Below, piece after piece: positions 54,101 to 61,870 of a DNA stretch of 64,000 nt; within the stretch, counting starts at the first letter, position 1; each line of letters opens with the position of its first letter. The notes under the pieces were generated by a model that was not told the origin of the DNA, did not search any database, and saw only the letters and a program-made list of their open reading frames with translations. The DNA comes from Tridacna crocea (taxonomy: Eukaryota; Mollusca; Bivalvia; Cardiida; Cardiidae), in assembly GCA_943736015.1 (NCBI GenBank), contig OX031060.1, positions 10,677,501-10,741,500 on the forward strand, in the 5' to 3' direction. Both the position numbers and the translations under genes were made by a program.

Positions 54101-57100
54101 GAAATAACATCTCCTTATCTGACAGTGTAAATCAAAGGTCAGACTGCATGTTCTGTGCAAAAGGGTCAGTGAGTCGCGTTTACCACTTTAGGAGGTTAAT
54201 GTACGTTGTCTACGCATGTCATATTCTTCGAAGATTCGACCTGTCTTGTATGACGCATCACTAGCCCCAAAAGCGGGCAGACTGTAATAATACGCGCTAT
54301 AACAAAGTAGCAACGGAGAAAATAGTTTTTATCAATACGTTTGAGGAAAAATCAGGTCTGTTGTAGCCCCAGATTTCTCTAAACTGCTGATCATAGCTGA
54401 GTGAATCACACGAGGTAGCGTTTTACTGAGTAAACGTTTATTTTAGTTTGAAATTCAAAGTAACGGTTGTCGCATGGGAAAGTGGTTCGGTTCTGTACCT
54501 AGGATGCTCAAATTAGATAGATGAGTATTTGTAGAATGCCATCTAGCGGGAGATAATGGGTTAATGTATAAATCTCTTTACCTTTGTCGCAAAAGTCGAC
54601 GTAAACACACTTTGATCATAGACCCATTTATCACACCGCTGTTTTGATCGAAAAGTGGTCCCATTGATTGACTCAGGTAGCAGCTCGTCTACGTAATAGT
54701 TACACGGGTCGTAGTCTAGGGTGGCATCGTCTGAGGGCGGTATGGTTTGGTTAATAAGGTATCTGTGATAATCGTTCTGTACTGCATAGGTGTCGTTTAC
54801 TAGTCCTGGAATTGCGCACCTGGGAAAAAAAGCAAGAAGATATTTATGCATAACATCACTGGCGCAGCAAATCAGTTGTTCCTGAAATAAGGCACATTAC
54901 AGCATTTCAAATTAACGAAAGTAAATTTTTGCAGAACTCTGTGAGAAATGAACCGAAAAGTTCTAGTAAACTATCATTAGAATGCAACTTAGATTAAAAA
55001 AGAAACAATAATGGTAGCACGCAATAATAGCCATTCTTCGGCGAAATTTAACTTAATGTACAAAAGCAATTGTCATTCAAGAAACAACCGAAGAAAATAG
55101 TATTAAAACTACACGTAGGTTCTAAATTACCAAATTGATATTAAAAGCTCGGTATGAAATGATCAAAGTTGGTACGAAGTGATCGAAGTGAGTGCGAAAT
55201 GACCAAAATAAATAGAATAGGTTGGTGCGAAATGACCAAAATTGTACGAAATAGCCGAGGTACGAAATGACTTGAAGCCGAATAAACATTATGGCTACCT
55301 CCATAGGTACTTTTCAAAACCGAATAAAAATACATGTATAGTGCCGCCGCTCATGCGGCGCCACAAACAGTTTAACGTTTTACTGAATAATAACAGGTTT
55401 TATCTATGCAGGTGATATTTTCGACATTATTTCAGTTTTATCGCGGTGGGAAGTACACCTCTCCATGCTTTCCTAGAGTTTCTTCATCAGGTATACCCGA
55501 ACAATATTCTGTCCACTGTACCAATAACTGAAATACCGGTAATTTTGAAAATAGAATCAAACATCATTTAATCAATCAATCAATCAGTCAGTCAGTCATT
55601 CAGTCATTCATTCAGTCAGCCGATACCCCCGAAATTCGCTCCATCTGCACAAATCCATGTGTTCCTTACTTAAAGCATCTCTATATTAAATAGAATTCCT
55701 CATCGCAGAAGCATAAATGGATAATTTTTGGGGTCTTATCAAGAAAAATAGTCATGACACCACGATTAAAGTGGCCTATTTGCTAAACTGTAGGCCTATA
55801 ATTATGTACATGTATTTATTGCGGTTGTTAGGGAACCCGTGGCAATAGTGACCAAGGAGATCGGTTCATCTTATATTTGCTAGCTTAATTCATATTTACT
55901 TGCTAAATTGTTCTTATACAGTCTGTTTCGTCTGGTTACCAGCATTTTCTCCTTTTCCTACAATGTTTTCTACCCTATGAAAGACTTTTTTTTAAAATTC
56001 ATTTCGAGTTACATTTAATTTGTCGTCTGCAAATGTTTTCAAATTGGACAAAGCCTAAAAATATATCTATGCTGGTTTTTAGGCAGTTTCAAGCCAGTTT
56101 AATGATTTTATTACCAACTTCATTTTAACTGCCAAAACCTAACTTAAACTTTCTGTAAGTCAAAATTTGATTAGCCTGGCATTTTCTACAGATTCTGAAC
56201 TGACAAATTTGTTGGTCTTCAGTGAAACATGCTACGAGAAATAAACGAAAATTTAGTGCACACTTATTTATTGGAACTGATATATTTCCGTGATCATTTT
56301 GAACATATGCCGAAGGCTGCCAAGGCGATGCCGAAGACAGAAATAGAATTTTAATTTATGTAAATGATGCTGACCTGTGTCAGGTTAAGGTAGTGGTCCC
56401 GTAATGGAAAACAGCTATTTCTACTATAATATTAACCTACAAAAATTGCTATAATTAAGGTAAAAATTTGTGTAATGGAAAACAGGTATTTCCACTAAAA
56501 TATCATCCTGCAAAATTAGCTATAATTAAAAATGAGTATTATTGAACAACTTCCACCTATTCATTTTTTCCATTATTTCCGTCTTTAAATTAACATTTAC
56601 AAATCTAAAAGCACTATATTCTCAATTCAAAAAGAGATAATAATTACCTCCCTTATCAGAAAACTAACAAAAGTATCCAAAGATAATTTCAAGATAGACA
56701 TAAACGGAATTTCTGATCCGTTAGAAATGTGCAAAAATATTATTTCTGCATAAATCCTTATCTATCCTTATTTATCAACCAATTAGAATTTTCACCGGAA
56801 GTGCATTGCACAGGTCTTACCTTAAATATGAGTATCATTGTACTATTTTAATTGAGCCACTTTTTTCCCTTTTTTTGCTTCTTAGAATTATCATTTATAA
56901 ATCTAGAACCACTTTAATTCTCATTACAAAGGGAGATAATAATTACCTCCCTTTTCTGGAAACTTACAAAATGTAACAAAGAAATAGTTTCAAGATAGAC
57001 ATCAATGGACTTCCTGGTTGGTTAAAAATGCGCAAAACTATTATATCTATTTAAATTCTTATTTATCAACTGGCAAGAATTTTTATTTCCAAGTTGCACC

Positions 57101-57781
57101 AGAAGTCTTACGGGTCTAATACATTTAACTCATTACCAAATGAGAAAATTTTAGGTTTGCCCAAATTAAAAGCATTTGCAGACGGCAAAATAAAAGTGAC
57201 TGAAAATTTGAAATCTCTTTTGTGAAGGGTAGAAAACATTGTGGGAAAAGGAGAAAATGCTGGTTACCAGCATTTTCTCCTTTTCCCACAGTGTTTTCTA
57301 CAGCCTTCTTTCTCAGGGGCGTCAAAAGTAGGGATTGTTTGGTAATGGGTTAAATGAAATGGGCAATACATGTAACTTTAACCCTTTACCACACAATGCC
57401 GACTTTTAACTACCATAATGAAAAAAGAAAACCTTCTGAAAACATTGTGGGAAAAGGAGAAAATGCTGGTAACCAGCATTTTCTCCTTTTCCCACAATGT
57501 TTTCTACTCTTCCAATGTCAAGTTTCAAAATTTGAGTGACGTTTATTTTGTTTCGTCTGCGAATGTTTTCAATACTGACGAGTATAAAATTATGTCGTTT
57601 GGTAAACAGTTAGATATCTGTAAGTGGAATTCCCATACCTGTGATTGGGTACAGCTAGCAATACCACTGACGAGACCATACAACATCCAGAACTGATCCC
57701 GAACATGCACAGAAATATATACAACTTTTTCTGGTAGGGTCCAAACTCGCCCACTTCCATAAGTATGTCGTCAAATTTCAT
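36143..57781 (-). CDS. SLC22-family organic cation/anion transporter, complete, 10 exons
   Basis: Exons join in phase: 57781-57639, 54819-54582, 47661-47558, 46239-46085, 45090-44922, 42147-41932, 40981-40755, 39767-39586, 38268-38117 and 36242-36143 (TAG). They sum to 1686 nt, 561 residues, the usual SLC22 length. It starts [19 protein letters not shown], the typical SLC22 N-terminus. TM1 is followed by a large extracellular loop with sequons NDT, NQT and NGT. Then come TM2 and the MFS loop motif FGNLSDLIGRKK, the [11 protein letters not shown] block, the family motif [14 protein letters not shown] before the central cytoplasmic loop, [16 protein letters not shown] (TM7), [25 protein letters not shown] (TM10-11) and [18 protein letters not shown] after TM12. 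It acts in the plasma membrane moving small organic ions; the substrate is not predictable here. One intron (47662-54581) is almost 7 kb and repeat-filled. Confidence 0.93.
36283..36715. repeat. GA-rich low-complexity tract (CT on the SLC22 sense strand)
   Basis: About 430 bp of GAGA/ACAGA. On the minus strand it is a giant polypyrimidine tract ending about 40 nt before the acceptor of the last SLC22 exon. The long open frames through it are artefacts. Confidence 0.95.
36752..37748 (+). mobile_element. GCTCACCT element, copy 2 (about 1 kb)
   Basis: Same ends as 15837. Four internal units with CAGAGCCAT at 36901, 37067, 37234 and 37400, a 166-bp period. The X-box is decayed to AATGCCATGGCAAC (37549). 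Confidence 0.85.
37961..38026. repeat. GATCAGACTGCAC palindrome
   Basis: CGGACAGTATTGATCAAGATC and its mirrored half, centre GGAAT. Confidence 0.85.
38298..38960 (+). repeat. Repeat with GACCTACTTTTTGACCYGA units
   Basis: Starts AAACAAGAGGGTCATTAACCC; the CCTACTTTTT/CCAATTTTCA-type unit recurs at about 38381, 38528, 38730 and 38885. A related scrap lies at 44030-44100. Confidence 0.65.
39096..39180. repeat. TTCCAAAACCTCGTAAC palindrome, copy 1
   Basis: About 40-bp arms around GAAA, near-perfect; mirrored family member at 39961. Confidence 0.9.
39308..39412. repeat. CAGCCTGCGC palindrome
   Basis: GCTCAGGTCAGCCTGCGCAG mirrored after CAGT; flanks match the ends of 46430 and 47411. Confidence 0.8.
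39461..39548 (+). mobile_element. Internally deleted THE, 88 bp
   Basis: Short arm and AACATTGTTGGAAAA, then ATAAAGAGTTAA; 38 bp from an SLC22 donor. Confidence 0.65.
39961..40045. repeat. TTCCAAAACCTCGTAAC palindrome, copy 2
   Basis: Arms less perfect than copy 1. The two copies flank the SLC22 exon 39586-39767. Confidence 0.85.
40330..40672 (+). repeat. Dispersed repeat with GGGAGATAATAATTACCTCCC
   Basis: Colinear with 56396-56826 and 56826-57120; contains a GGGAGGTAATTATTATCTCCC-type palindrome. Confidence 0.75.
41663..41892 (+). mobile_element. THE copy
   Basis: TTAACCCTTTCCCAAAC to TTTTGTAAAGAG, 38 bp from the SLC22 donor at 41931. Confidence 0.85.
42290..42430 (-). mobile_element. 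Fragment of the GCTCACCT element with intact X-box
   Basis: Reverse copy of the end region; GTTGCCATGGCAAC at 42319-42332. Confidence 0.7.
42590..42976 (-). mobile_element. 380-bp element, reverse copy
   Basis: Reverse of 54195-54557: CCCGCTAGATGGCATTCTA to GAATCTTCGAAGAATATGAC. Confidence 0.8.
42977..43483. other. Intron stretch, nothing recognised
   Basis: AT-rich SLC22 intron with a short AATAATAATA run near 43110. Confidence 0.4.
43484..43605 (+). mobile_element. THE core fragment plus half GATCAGACTGCAC palindrome
   Basis: CTGGTAACAAGCATTTTC to GTTCAAGGACAAATA, then TGCAGTCTGATCTTGATC with GTCCGCAAAAGGTC. Confidence 0.65.
43606..44613. other. Intron stretch with short tandem echoes
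   Basis: CTCCCTTGTTTTCRGTGTAATAT-like units repeat near 44155-44360 with a period of about 60 bp; otherwise nothing recognised. Confidence 0.45.
44614..44842 (-). mobile_element. THE copy
   Basis: TTAACTCATTGCCAAACGAC to TGTGGTAATGGG, perfect core. Confidence 0.9.
45145..45362 (-). mobile_element. THE copy, right core arm shortened
   Basis: TTAACTCATTACCAAAC to GTGGTCATGGGTTAA; 54 bp upstream of an SLC22 exon. Confidence 0.85.
45543..45922. mobile_element. 375-bp inverted-repeat element, copy 2
   Basis: Colinear with 14588-14962, with a small insertion (CGATACGCTTTTTGG). Confidence 0.8.
45945..46070 (+). mobile_element. 380-bp element, 3' part
   Basis: GTAAACGTTTACTTTAGTTTG to ATCTAGCGGGAGATAATG; ends 14 bp from the SLC22 donor at 46084. 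Confidence 0.75.
46263..46397 (-). repeat. 45-bp tandem minisatellite, three units
   Basis: CGATGCTCTCGTA at 46265, 46310 and 46355. It lies 22 bp upstream of the SLC22 exon-4 acceptor and is open in frame with that exon (repeating [10 protein letters not shown]). Confidence 0.9.
46430..46684. mobile_element. 255-bp inverted-repeat element of the CAGCCTGCGC type
   Basis: Left CAACGCGCGAAAAGGAGCA and right CCCCTTTTCGCGTGTTGCA mirror each other, as do the inner CATTTGCGTAA parts. It contains two inner palindromes. Confidence 0.85.
46800..46895. repeat. Degenerate CAGCCTGCGC-type palindrome
   Basis: GTTTCAGCCCGGGTCAACC and CAGGATTACCTGAGTC. Confidence 0.5.
47205..47362. repeat. GA-rich microsatellite tract
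   Basis: GAGAGA and GGGAGGGA runs in an SLC22 intron. Confidence 0.95.
47411..47520. repeat. CAGCCTGCGC-type palindrome
   Basis: GAAAAGTTTCAGCCCACGTC mirrored by GACGTGGGTTGATACTTTTC. Confidence 0.8.
47675..47790. repeat. GATA/GATT microsatellite
   Basis: Directly upstream of an SLC22 exon acceptor (47662-47663). Confidence 0.95.
47880..48020 (-). repeat. tRNA-derived SINE
   Basis: Minus strand shows TGGCTCAGTGGTGAAG (A box) and GGCTCGAGCTGC (B-box-like). Confidence 0.6.
48244..48472 (-). mobile_element. Variant-core THE
   Basis: Reverse relative of 20908-21136: same stem GGCAAAAGGTGAAATTGC with TGTGAC loop, outer ends ACCCTTTACCC and GGAGTAAAGGGTT. Confidence 0.85.
48480..48600 (-). mobile_element. 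THE fragment
   Basis: CGTCAAAATCCGAAGATTCG, GCATTTTCACCTTTTCCC; left core deleted. Confidence 0.5.
49125..49682 (+). repeat. Intronic duplicate of 54845-55140, with THE insertion
   Basis: GCATAACATCAATGGCGCCG to CCAGATTGATATT matches the segment upstream of SLC22 exon 2; it is the occupied site. Confidence 0.85.
49183..49410 (-). mobile_element. THE copy with an empty-site paralogue
   Basis: TTAACCCTTAATCAAAC to TTTGGGAAAGGGTTAA. The empty counterpart reads GGCACATTACAGCATTTC at 54891-54908. Confidence 0.95.
49690..50800. other. Intron stretch, no gene or repeat recognised
   Basis: AT-rich; a short GAGAGAGAGA at about 50471 is the only simple feature. Confidence 0.4.
50805..50950 (-). mobile_element. 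THE fragment, long arm and half core
   Basis: GTTGAAAGCAGTTGCAGAAG, ATTGTGGGAAAAGGAGG. Confidence 0.6.
51088..51134. repeat. GA/GACA microsatellite
   Basis: GAGAGAGGGAGAGAG then CAGACAGACAGA. Confidence 0.9.
51140..52180. other. Intron stretch, little recognised
   Basis: A CGATTTCNCCAG-type echo recurs at 51500-51605 (GGGGACGATTTCACCAG, GGGGACGATTTTTCCAG); otherwise nothing supported. Confidence 0.4.
52182..52395 (+). repeat. GGTATGAAATGACCAAAATTG repeat, copy 1
   Basis: Ends CTCATGCGGCGCCACA, shared with 55145-55375. Confidence 0.75.
52610..52775 (+). repeat. 5'-truncated SINE
   Basis: B-box-like CTTCGATCCCC and the same tail (GTGTCCTT, CACGAATA) as the full copy next to it. Confidence 0.5.
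52830..53040 (+). repeat. tRNA-derived SINE
   Basis: A box GTGGTGCAGTGGTGAAGC and B box GTTCGATCCC about 40 bases apart, followed by an unrelated tail. Confidence 0.7.
53060..53325 (+). mobile_element. 380-bp element, partial
   Basis: TAATATTCGCTATAAAGTAGC to GAATGCCATCTAGCGAG. Confidence 0.75.
53841..53906. repeat. GATCAGACTGCAC palindrome, nearly perfect
   Basis: GCGGACGGTGTAGATCAAG mirrored to CTTGATCTACACTGTCCG. Confidence 0.9.
54195..54557 (+). mobile_element. 380-bp element, most complete copy
   Basis: TTAATGTACGTTGTCTACGC to GCCATCTAGCGGGAGATAAT. Ends 24 bp from the SLC22 exon-2 donor (54581). A half GATCAGACTGCAC palindrome precedes it (54115-54165). Confidence 0.85.
54845..55140 (+). 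repeat. Empty-site paralogue of 49125-49682
   Basis: GCATAACATCACTGGCGCAG to CCAAATTGATATT; no THE present. Confidence 0.85.
55145..55375 (+). repeat. GGTATGAAATGACCAAAATTG repeat, copy 2
   Basis: Tandem CGAAATGACC motifs, ends GCTCATGCGGCGCCACA. Confidence 0.75.
55567..55622. repeat. TCAA/TCAG microsatellite
   Basis: AATCAATCAATCAGTCAGTC and onward. Confidence 0.9.
55623..55931. other. Intron stretch, nothing recognised
   Basis: No repeat family seen. Confidence 0.35.
55932..56062 (+). mobile_element. THE half copy
   Basis: Right core arm (CTGGTTACCAGCATTTTCTC) and long arm to GGACAAAGCC. Confidence 0.75.
56396..57120 (+). repeat. Two further copies of the 40330 repeat
   Basis: GTAATGGAAAACAG units (two, about 73 bp apart) and two GGGAGATAATAATTACCTCCC palindromes near 56633 and 56931. 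Confidence 0.75.
57125..57353 (-). mobile_element. THE copy
   Basis: TTAACTCATTACCAAATGAG to TTTGGTAATGGGTTAA; perfect core. Confidence 0.9.
57378..57612 (+). mobile_element. THE copy
   Basis: TTAACCCTTTACCACAC to TTTGGTAAACAGTTA, 26 bp from the SLC22 exon-1 donor; perfect core. Confidence 0.9.
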
Positions 57782-58254
57782 TTTTGTGAGTTTTGTTTGT
57801 GTTTTTTGTCTTTTAGATTAATTGTTCAAAAATTTTCTCCCTTGAATAGCCAAGAAACTTGATTCTAAAGAATATGGCAAAATGATAGAATTAAAAAGTT
57901 TTGTAGTGTAATTGACTAGCTGTGAAAACTATAGGGTTGATTGACTGACTGACTGACTGACTGTTTGATTGACTGGTTTATTGTATGGTGTTTAAGGCCG
58001 TTTTCAACATTATTTCAATTATATCCGTGCTTTCCTGTATTTCCTTTTACCACTACTCCCCGCAATATTCTTTCCAAGCCACAGGCTGCTTTCCCACATA
58101 ACTATCGATATGTTACGCAAAGAAAGCCTATTAATATTGACGTTATTTCAAACCTAAAATTGCTAATTAAATTATACGAAAATTTTCTACTCCATAATAA
58201 AAACTCAAATTTTGCGTTTTCAAAGTTGGCTCCTCCAGAAAGAAAATACCATAT
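57782..58254 (-). promoter_or_regulatory. Region upstream of the SLC22 start, promoter not resolved
   Basis: No clear upstream splice acceptor precedes the ATG (context CAAAAATGA), so the promoter may be here. A GACT tetranucleotide run lies at 57938-57962. Confidence 0.3.
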
Positions 58255-58325
58255 GGGACAGTGATGATCAAAGATCAGACTGCACGTTCTGTGCAGTCTG
58301 ATCTTGGATCTATCACTGTCCGCAA
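58255..58325. repeat. GATCAGACTGCAC palindrome
   Basis: GGACAGTGATGATCAAAGATC mirrored after GTTC. Confidence 0.85.
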
Positions 58326-58329
58326 AAGG

Positions 58330-59095
58330 TCCGCGATTCACGCATAGGAACCTAATGTATAATACATGGTGACTTAAATAATAACAAAATAATTTTCTAC
58401 TGACAGCGAGTTGAAAGATTCAGTATCAGACATGCAGAAACACCATAGATTGGAAGATGCAACTAAAAAAACATCATTGAGTATTTTTCATTTTTACATT
58501 ATTTTGTATTGAAACCCTAAATCAACTTCTTCATAAACAGCTCTGAAATTGTCAAATTATTTTAAAAACCGGTTGCTAGATCTATTTCGATTTCAAAATT
58601 CTTTTCGCACCGATGCAAGATCTATTTCGATTTCAAAATTCTTTTCGCCGAAGAAATAGAAGAATAAATGTAATCATGAATAATAAGAAGAAAAATCACT
58701 GTATCGGACAAAGTAGTCTGATCTTGATCTACACAGTCCACAAGTATAGTAATTTAGGTGTGAAAATAAAGTTTATCGAATAGGTACAATATATCACTCG
58801 GCAGCACAACTATTTCTCTTTACCGGTGTTTTTTGGTCTTTGTTTTATAGCATTTATTTATAAAGGTACCCGGTCTCTACCGGTCCCAACCAGAAACTCT
58901 AATGCTGAAACAGCATCAACATCCGTTTATGACAGGTGACCTCAAATCTTCATAAAAAGTTGGTTAGGACCCCTAGTTTAAAATCTTTTTTCCAAGGGTG
59001 TTACACTCTTTGAACACTTCTCAACTTGGATCAGAGCTGCAGATAGAGGGAGTGATTTTTTAATTTCAAAGTTTAAAAATATGACTAGTACTGAA
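58330..59095. other. Intergenic stretch
   Basis: Holds a 41-bp direct repeat (GATCTATTTCGATTTCAAAA at 58578 and 58619) and a half GATCAGACTGCAC unit at 58712-58745; no gene. Confidence 0.5.
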
Positions 59096-59099
59096 CTAC

Positions 59100-59170
59100 A
59101 CCCTATGTTGTAGGTACTCATTAGAATCGTCTCGTAGAGACGATTCTAATGAGTACCCACAACATAGGGT
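59100..59170. repeat. Palindrome with 34-bp arms
   Basis: ACCCTATGTTGT-AGGTACTC and mirror; a scrap of it lies at 43838-43858. Confidence 0.9.
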
Positions 59171-59261
59171 TTCAAAGAGAAATAATGGATTTAGAATACC
59201 ATCACTCCCTCTTATCTACAGCTCTGTGGGTTGACCGAAAAATAGAGCTCTGCTCTTTGAA

Positions 59262-59495
59262 AAGGGGGCCTAATGACTTTGCAAAAAAATATCAATTCAG
59301 ATTAGCCAACACAATCTGTGCAGTCTGACCTGGAAATAAACCTTTTACTTTTAGTGATTTTTCTGCATGGCACAGTACCAGTGTACTACATGATCTAGTC
59401 GGGTTATTGGACGAAATTGAGTTTAAGGATCCACGCGTATGGGATGACCTGTTTGGTATACCATGGATCATGGAGATGCATTAAGCCTCCTTTTT
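59262..59495. repeat. Decayed CAGCCTGCGC-type sequence
   Basis: AAAAGGGGGCCTAATGAC, CAGATTAGCCAACAC and CAGTCTGACCTGGAA resemble the palindrome family at 46430. Confidence 0.45.
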
Positions 59496-59574
59496 GCGAG
59501 AGAGTGTCTCAAATATTACTGATAGATTGATTTCCTTTAAAATCATTTTTCTAATAATTGATCAGAAAAAACAA

Positions 59575-59578
<4 letters not shown>

Positions 59579-59617
<39 letters not shown>

Positions 59618-59645
59618 TTCTATCCGTCTCTCTCTTCTCCCCCTC
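59579..59645. repeat. CT microsatellite
   Basis: TCTCTCTC run with TTTC interruptions. Confidence 0.95.
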
Positions 59646-59724
59646 TCTTCCCCTAAGTTGCAGAGTGTTTCTGCGCCACAGGAAAAGTCTCTATATGGAG
59701 GGACAAGGGAAGAGGGGAACAGTC

Positions 59725-59895
59725 TGTCAGTCTGTCTGTCAGTCTGTCCGTCCGTCCGTCTGTCCGTCTCCATTGTCTGTCTGTCTGTATGTCTCTCTGC
59801 CTGTCTGTCTATCTATCTGTCTGTCTGTCTGTCTGTCTGTATGTCTTCCTGCCTGTCTGTTTGTCTATCTATCTGTTTGTCTCTCTTTCTCTCCC

Positions 59896-59944
<49 letters not shown>

Positions 59945-59952
59945 GTCTCATT
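59725..59952. repeat. TCTG/TCCG microsatellite
   Basis: GTCTGTCTGTCTGTCT tract over about 230 bp. Confidence 0.95.
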
Positions 59953-60174
59953 GTTCTGTAAGATTATGGGAGGAGTCTACGCAATATAAATAGGGGAATG
60001 CACAACGGGCAGATAAAAAAACAACAATCTATTTTTAACATTTCAACATACGTTTTCTCCGTTTGCTACACTTGTGATTATCGTCTACTTCTTTTGCCGC
60101 ATTTCTGCACTTCGGGCAATCTCGGACGAACAACAATTTCTGCTTGTGTCCTATTTCCAACAGTTTCTCAGTCT

Positions 60175-60290
60175 TTAAGCACACAATCTCATTGTGGGAA
60201 AAGGCCATAGAGAGAACGCAGGGAACCTGCATTCTCTCCTTTTCCCACAATTTTTTTTAAAGGCAAACTTCAACATTTTTCACTGGTAGT
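60175..60290. mobile_element. THE relative with modified core
   Basis: ATTGTGGGAAAAGGC and GCATTCTCTCCTTTTCCCAC; loop region AGAACGCAGGGAACCTGC. Confidence 0.65.
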
Positions 60291-60328
60291 AACAATGAAA
60301 ATATAAAAGAAATATTTCACCGTTATTT

Positions 60329-60388
60329 TTTCTGTATTTCATGCATTCCGGTAATTTATCAATTACCGGAATGCATGAAATACAGAAA
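60329..60388. repeat. Palindrome with 28-bp arms
   Basis: TTCTGTATTTCATGCATTCC and mirror around TATC. Confidence 0.9.
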
Positions 60389-60449
60389 ATTCAAAATGCC
60401 TCAACTCGAACAATCGTATGATATCTGGTGTTTGTAAGGCAAAAACAAA

Positions 60450-60606
60450 CTAGAGCTGTCACTGAATGTGACTTTTACCCTCGCCAGCGCTTTTACAGTA
60501 TTTTGTACACAGACGGACACACGGACGGACACACGGACGCACGGACGGACAGATAGACGGGCTGATTCCAGTATACCCTCGAAAACATTCGTTTTGCGGG
60601 GGTTAA
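60450..60606 (+). repeat. TAGAGCTGTCACTG repeat, copy 3
   Basis: Same start and ACGGACACACGGAC run as copies at 15208 and 24558. Confidence 0.75.
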
Positions 60607-60934
60607 ATCAGAACAAAGGAAACGAACAATAATAGTTTAGGGTTGTTGTTTTTGTCATTTCAAGGTTAAAACGAAATTCGTCGATGTCATAGCAGGGAGA
60701 TAAAGACTCTGTCCCAGTTAGCAACCGATATTTTAACCAATTAGACTACAAACTGGACAAACTGTGCCGAAAACAGGCAATTTCAAAAATTGTTCCTTTC
60801 ACCTATAACTATGATGTTTGTTTGTTAAATATACACGTTTGAGCTACTGATTTCTCTGACAGTATTTAGCCAGTTTTCAACCAATTTTATCCTTAAGTTA
60901 TAAAACTCTAACCATTCTTGTATCTTTATGCGAA

Positions 60935-61315
60935 ATGTTGCCCCTGGTTCTTGTCCCTGATGGTTGCCCCTGATGGTTGCCCCTGGTGGTTGTCCTTGAT
61001 GGTTGCCTCTGATGGTTGCCGTTGATGGTTGTCCTTGATGGTTGCCCCTGACGGTTGCCCCTTACAGTTGTCTCTGACGATTGTCCCTGACAGTTGTCCC
61101 CTGACAGTTGCCCATGACGGTTGCCCCTGATAGTTGTCCCTGATGGTTGCCCCTGATAGTTGTCCTTGTTGTGATGGTTGCCCCTGCCGGTTGTCCCTGA
61201 AGGTTGCCCCTGATGGTTGCCCATGATGGTTGTCGCTGACGGTTGCCCCTGACAGTTGCCCATGACGGTTGTCCCTGACGGTTGCCCCTGATGGTTGTCC
61301 CTGATGGTTGCAAGA
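60935..61315 (-). repeat. GGTTGCCCCTGAT minisatellite
   Basis: About 25 units of mostly 15 bp (GGTTGYCCCTGAYGGTTGY); because the unit is a multiple of three, several frames stay open. Confidence 0.9.
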
Positions 61316-61488
61316 CTGCACAGTTTAAGGAGGATAGAAAATCCTTTTTATGAAATTCTAATCATTCTTGTGTCTTCATGACAAATGTTGCCCCCTGGTA
61401 GTTGCAAGGCTGCACAAACTAAGACGGATAGAAAATGCATTTCATGCTTTGAAGGCATTTCAAGATACGCTTGTTGTCACTATCTGTT

Positions 61489-61715
61489 TTAAACCTTTCC
61501 CAAACGATAAATTTTAGACTCTTCCAAACTCAAAGAGTTTGCAGACGACAATTTCAAATTTGATAGAAATAGCAGAAAGTTCTCTAACTGGGTAGAAAAC
61601 ACTGTGGGAAAAGGAGAAATTGCTCGTTAAGAGCAATTTCTCCTCTTCCCACAGTGTTTTCAAAAGACTTGTACTGCAGACACGTAAAAACAAGGGCTTG
61701 TTTGGGAAAGGGTTA
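61489..61715 (-). mobile_element. THE copy with AATTGCTC core
   Basis: Stem CACTGTGGGAAAAGGAG and GAAATTGCTCGTTAAGAGC; changes are mirrored in both arms. Confidence 0.85.
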
Positions 61716-61809
61716 AATGTGAATGGAACTTGTGTTTTTTTTTCCTTATGCATTATATTTTTGGTAATATTTCGATGTTCACACAGCCGAGCGATTATAC
61801 ACAGTTTGA

Positions 61810-61870
61810 AATTCTGCAAATTCTTTCAATTTGGACCAGTCTAAAATGTTGTCGTTTGGTAATGGGTTAA
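61810..61870 (+). mobile_element. THE long-arm end fragment
   Basis: TCTGCAAATTCTTTC to TTTGGTAATGGGTTAA. Confidence 0.7.

Noticed and set aside
59494..59993. Open frames of 111-155 codons
   Set aside because: Products of TCTG and CT microsatellites with repeating CLSVCLSV peptides.
60898..61321. Overlapping frames of 83-131 codons
   Set aside because: Artefact of a 15-bp minisatellite whose unit keeps frames open; no start context or motif.
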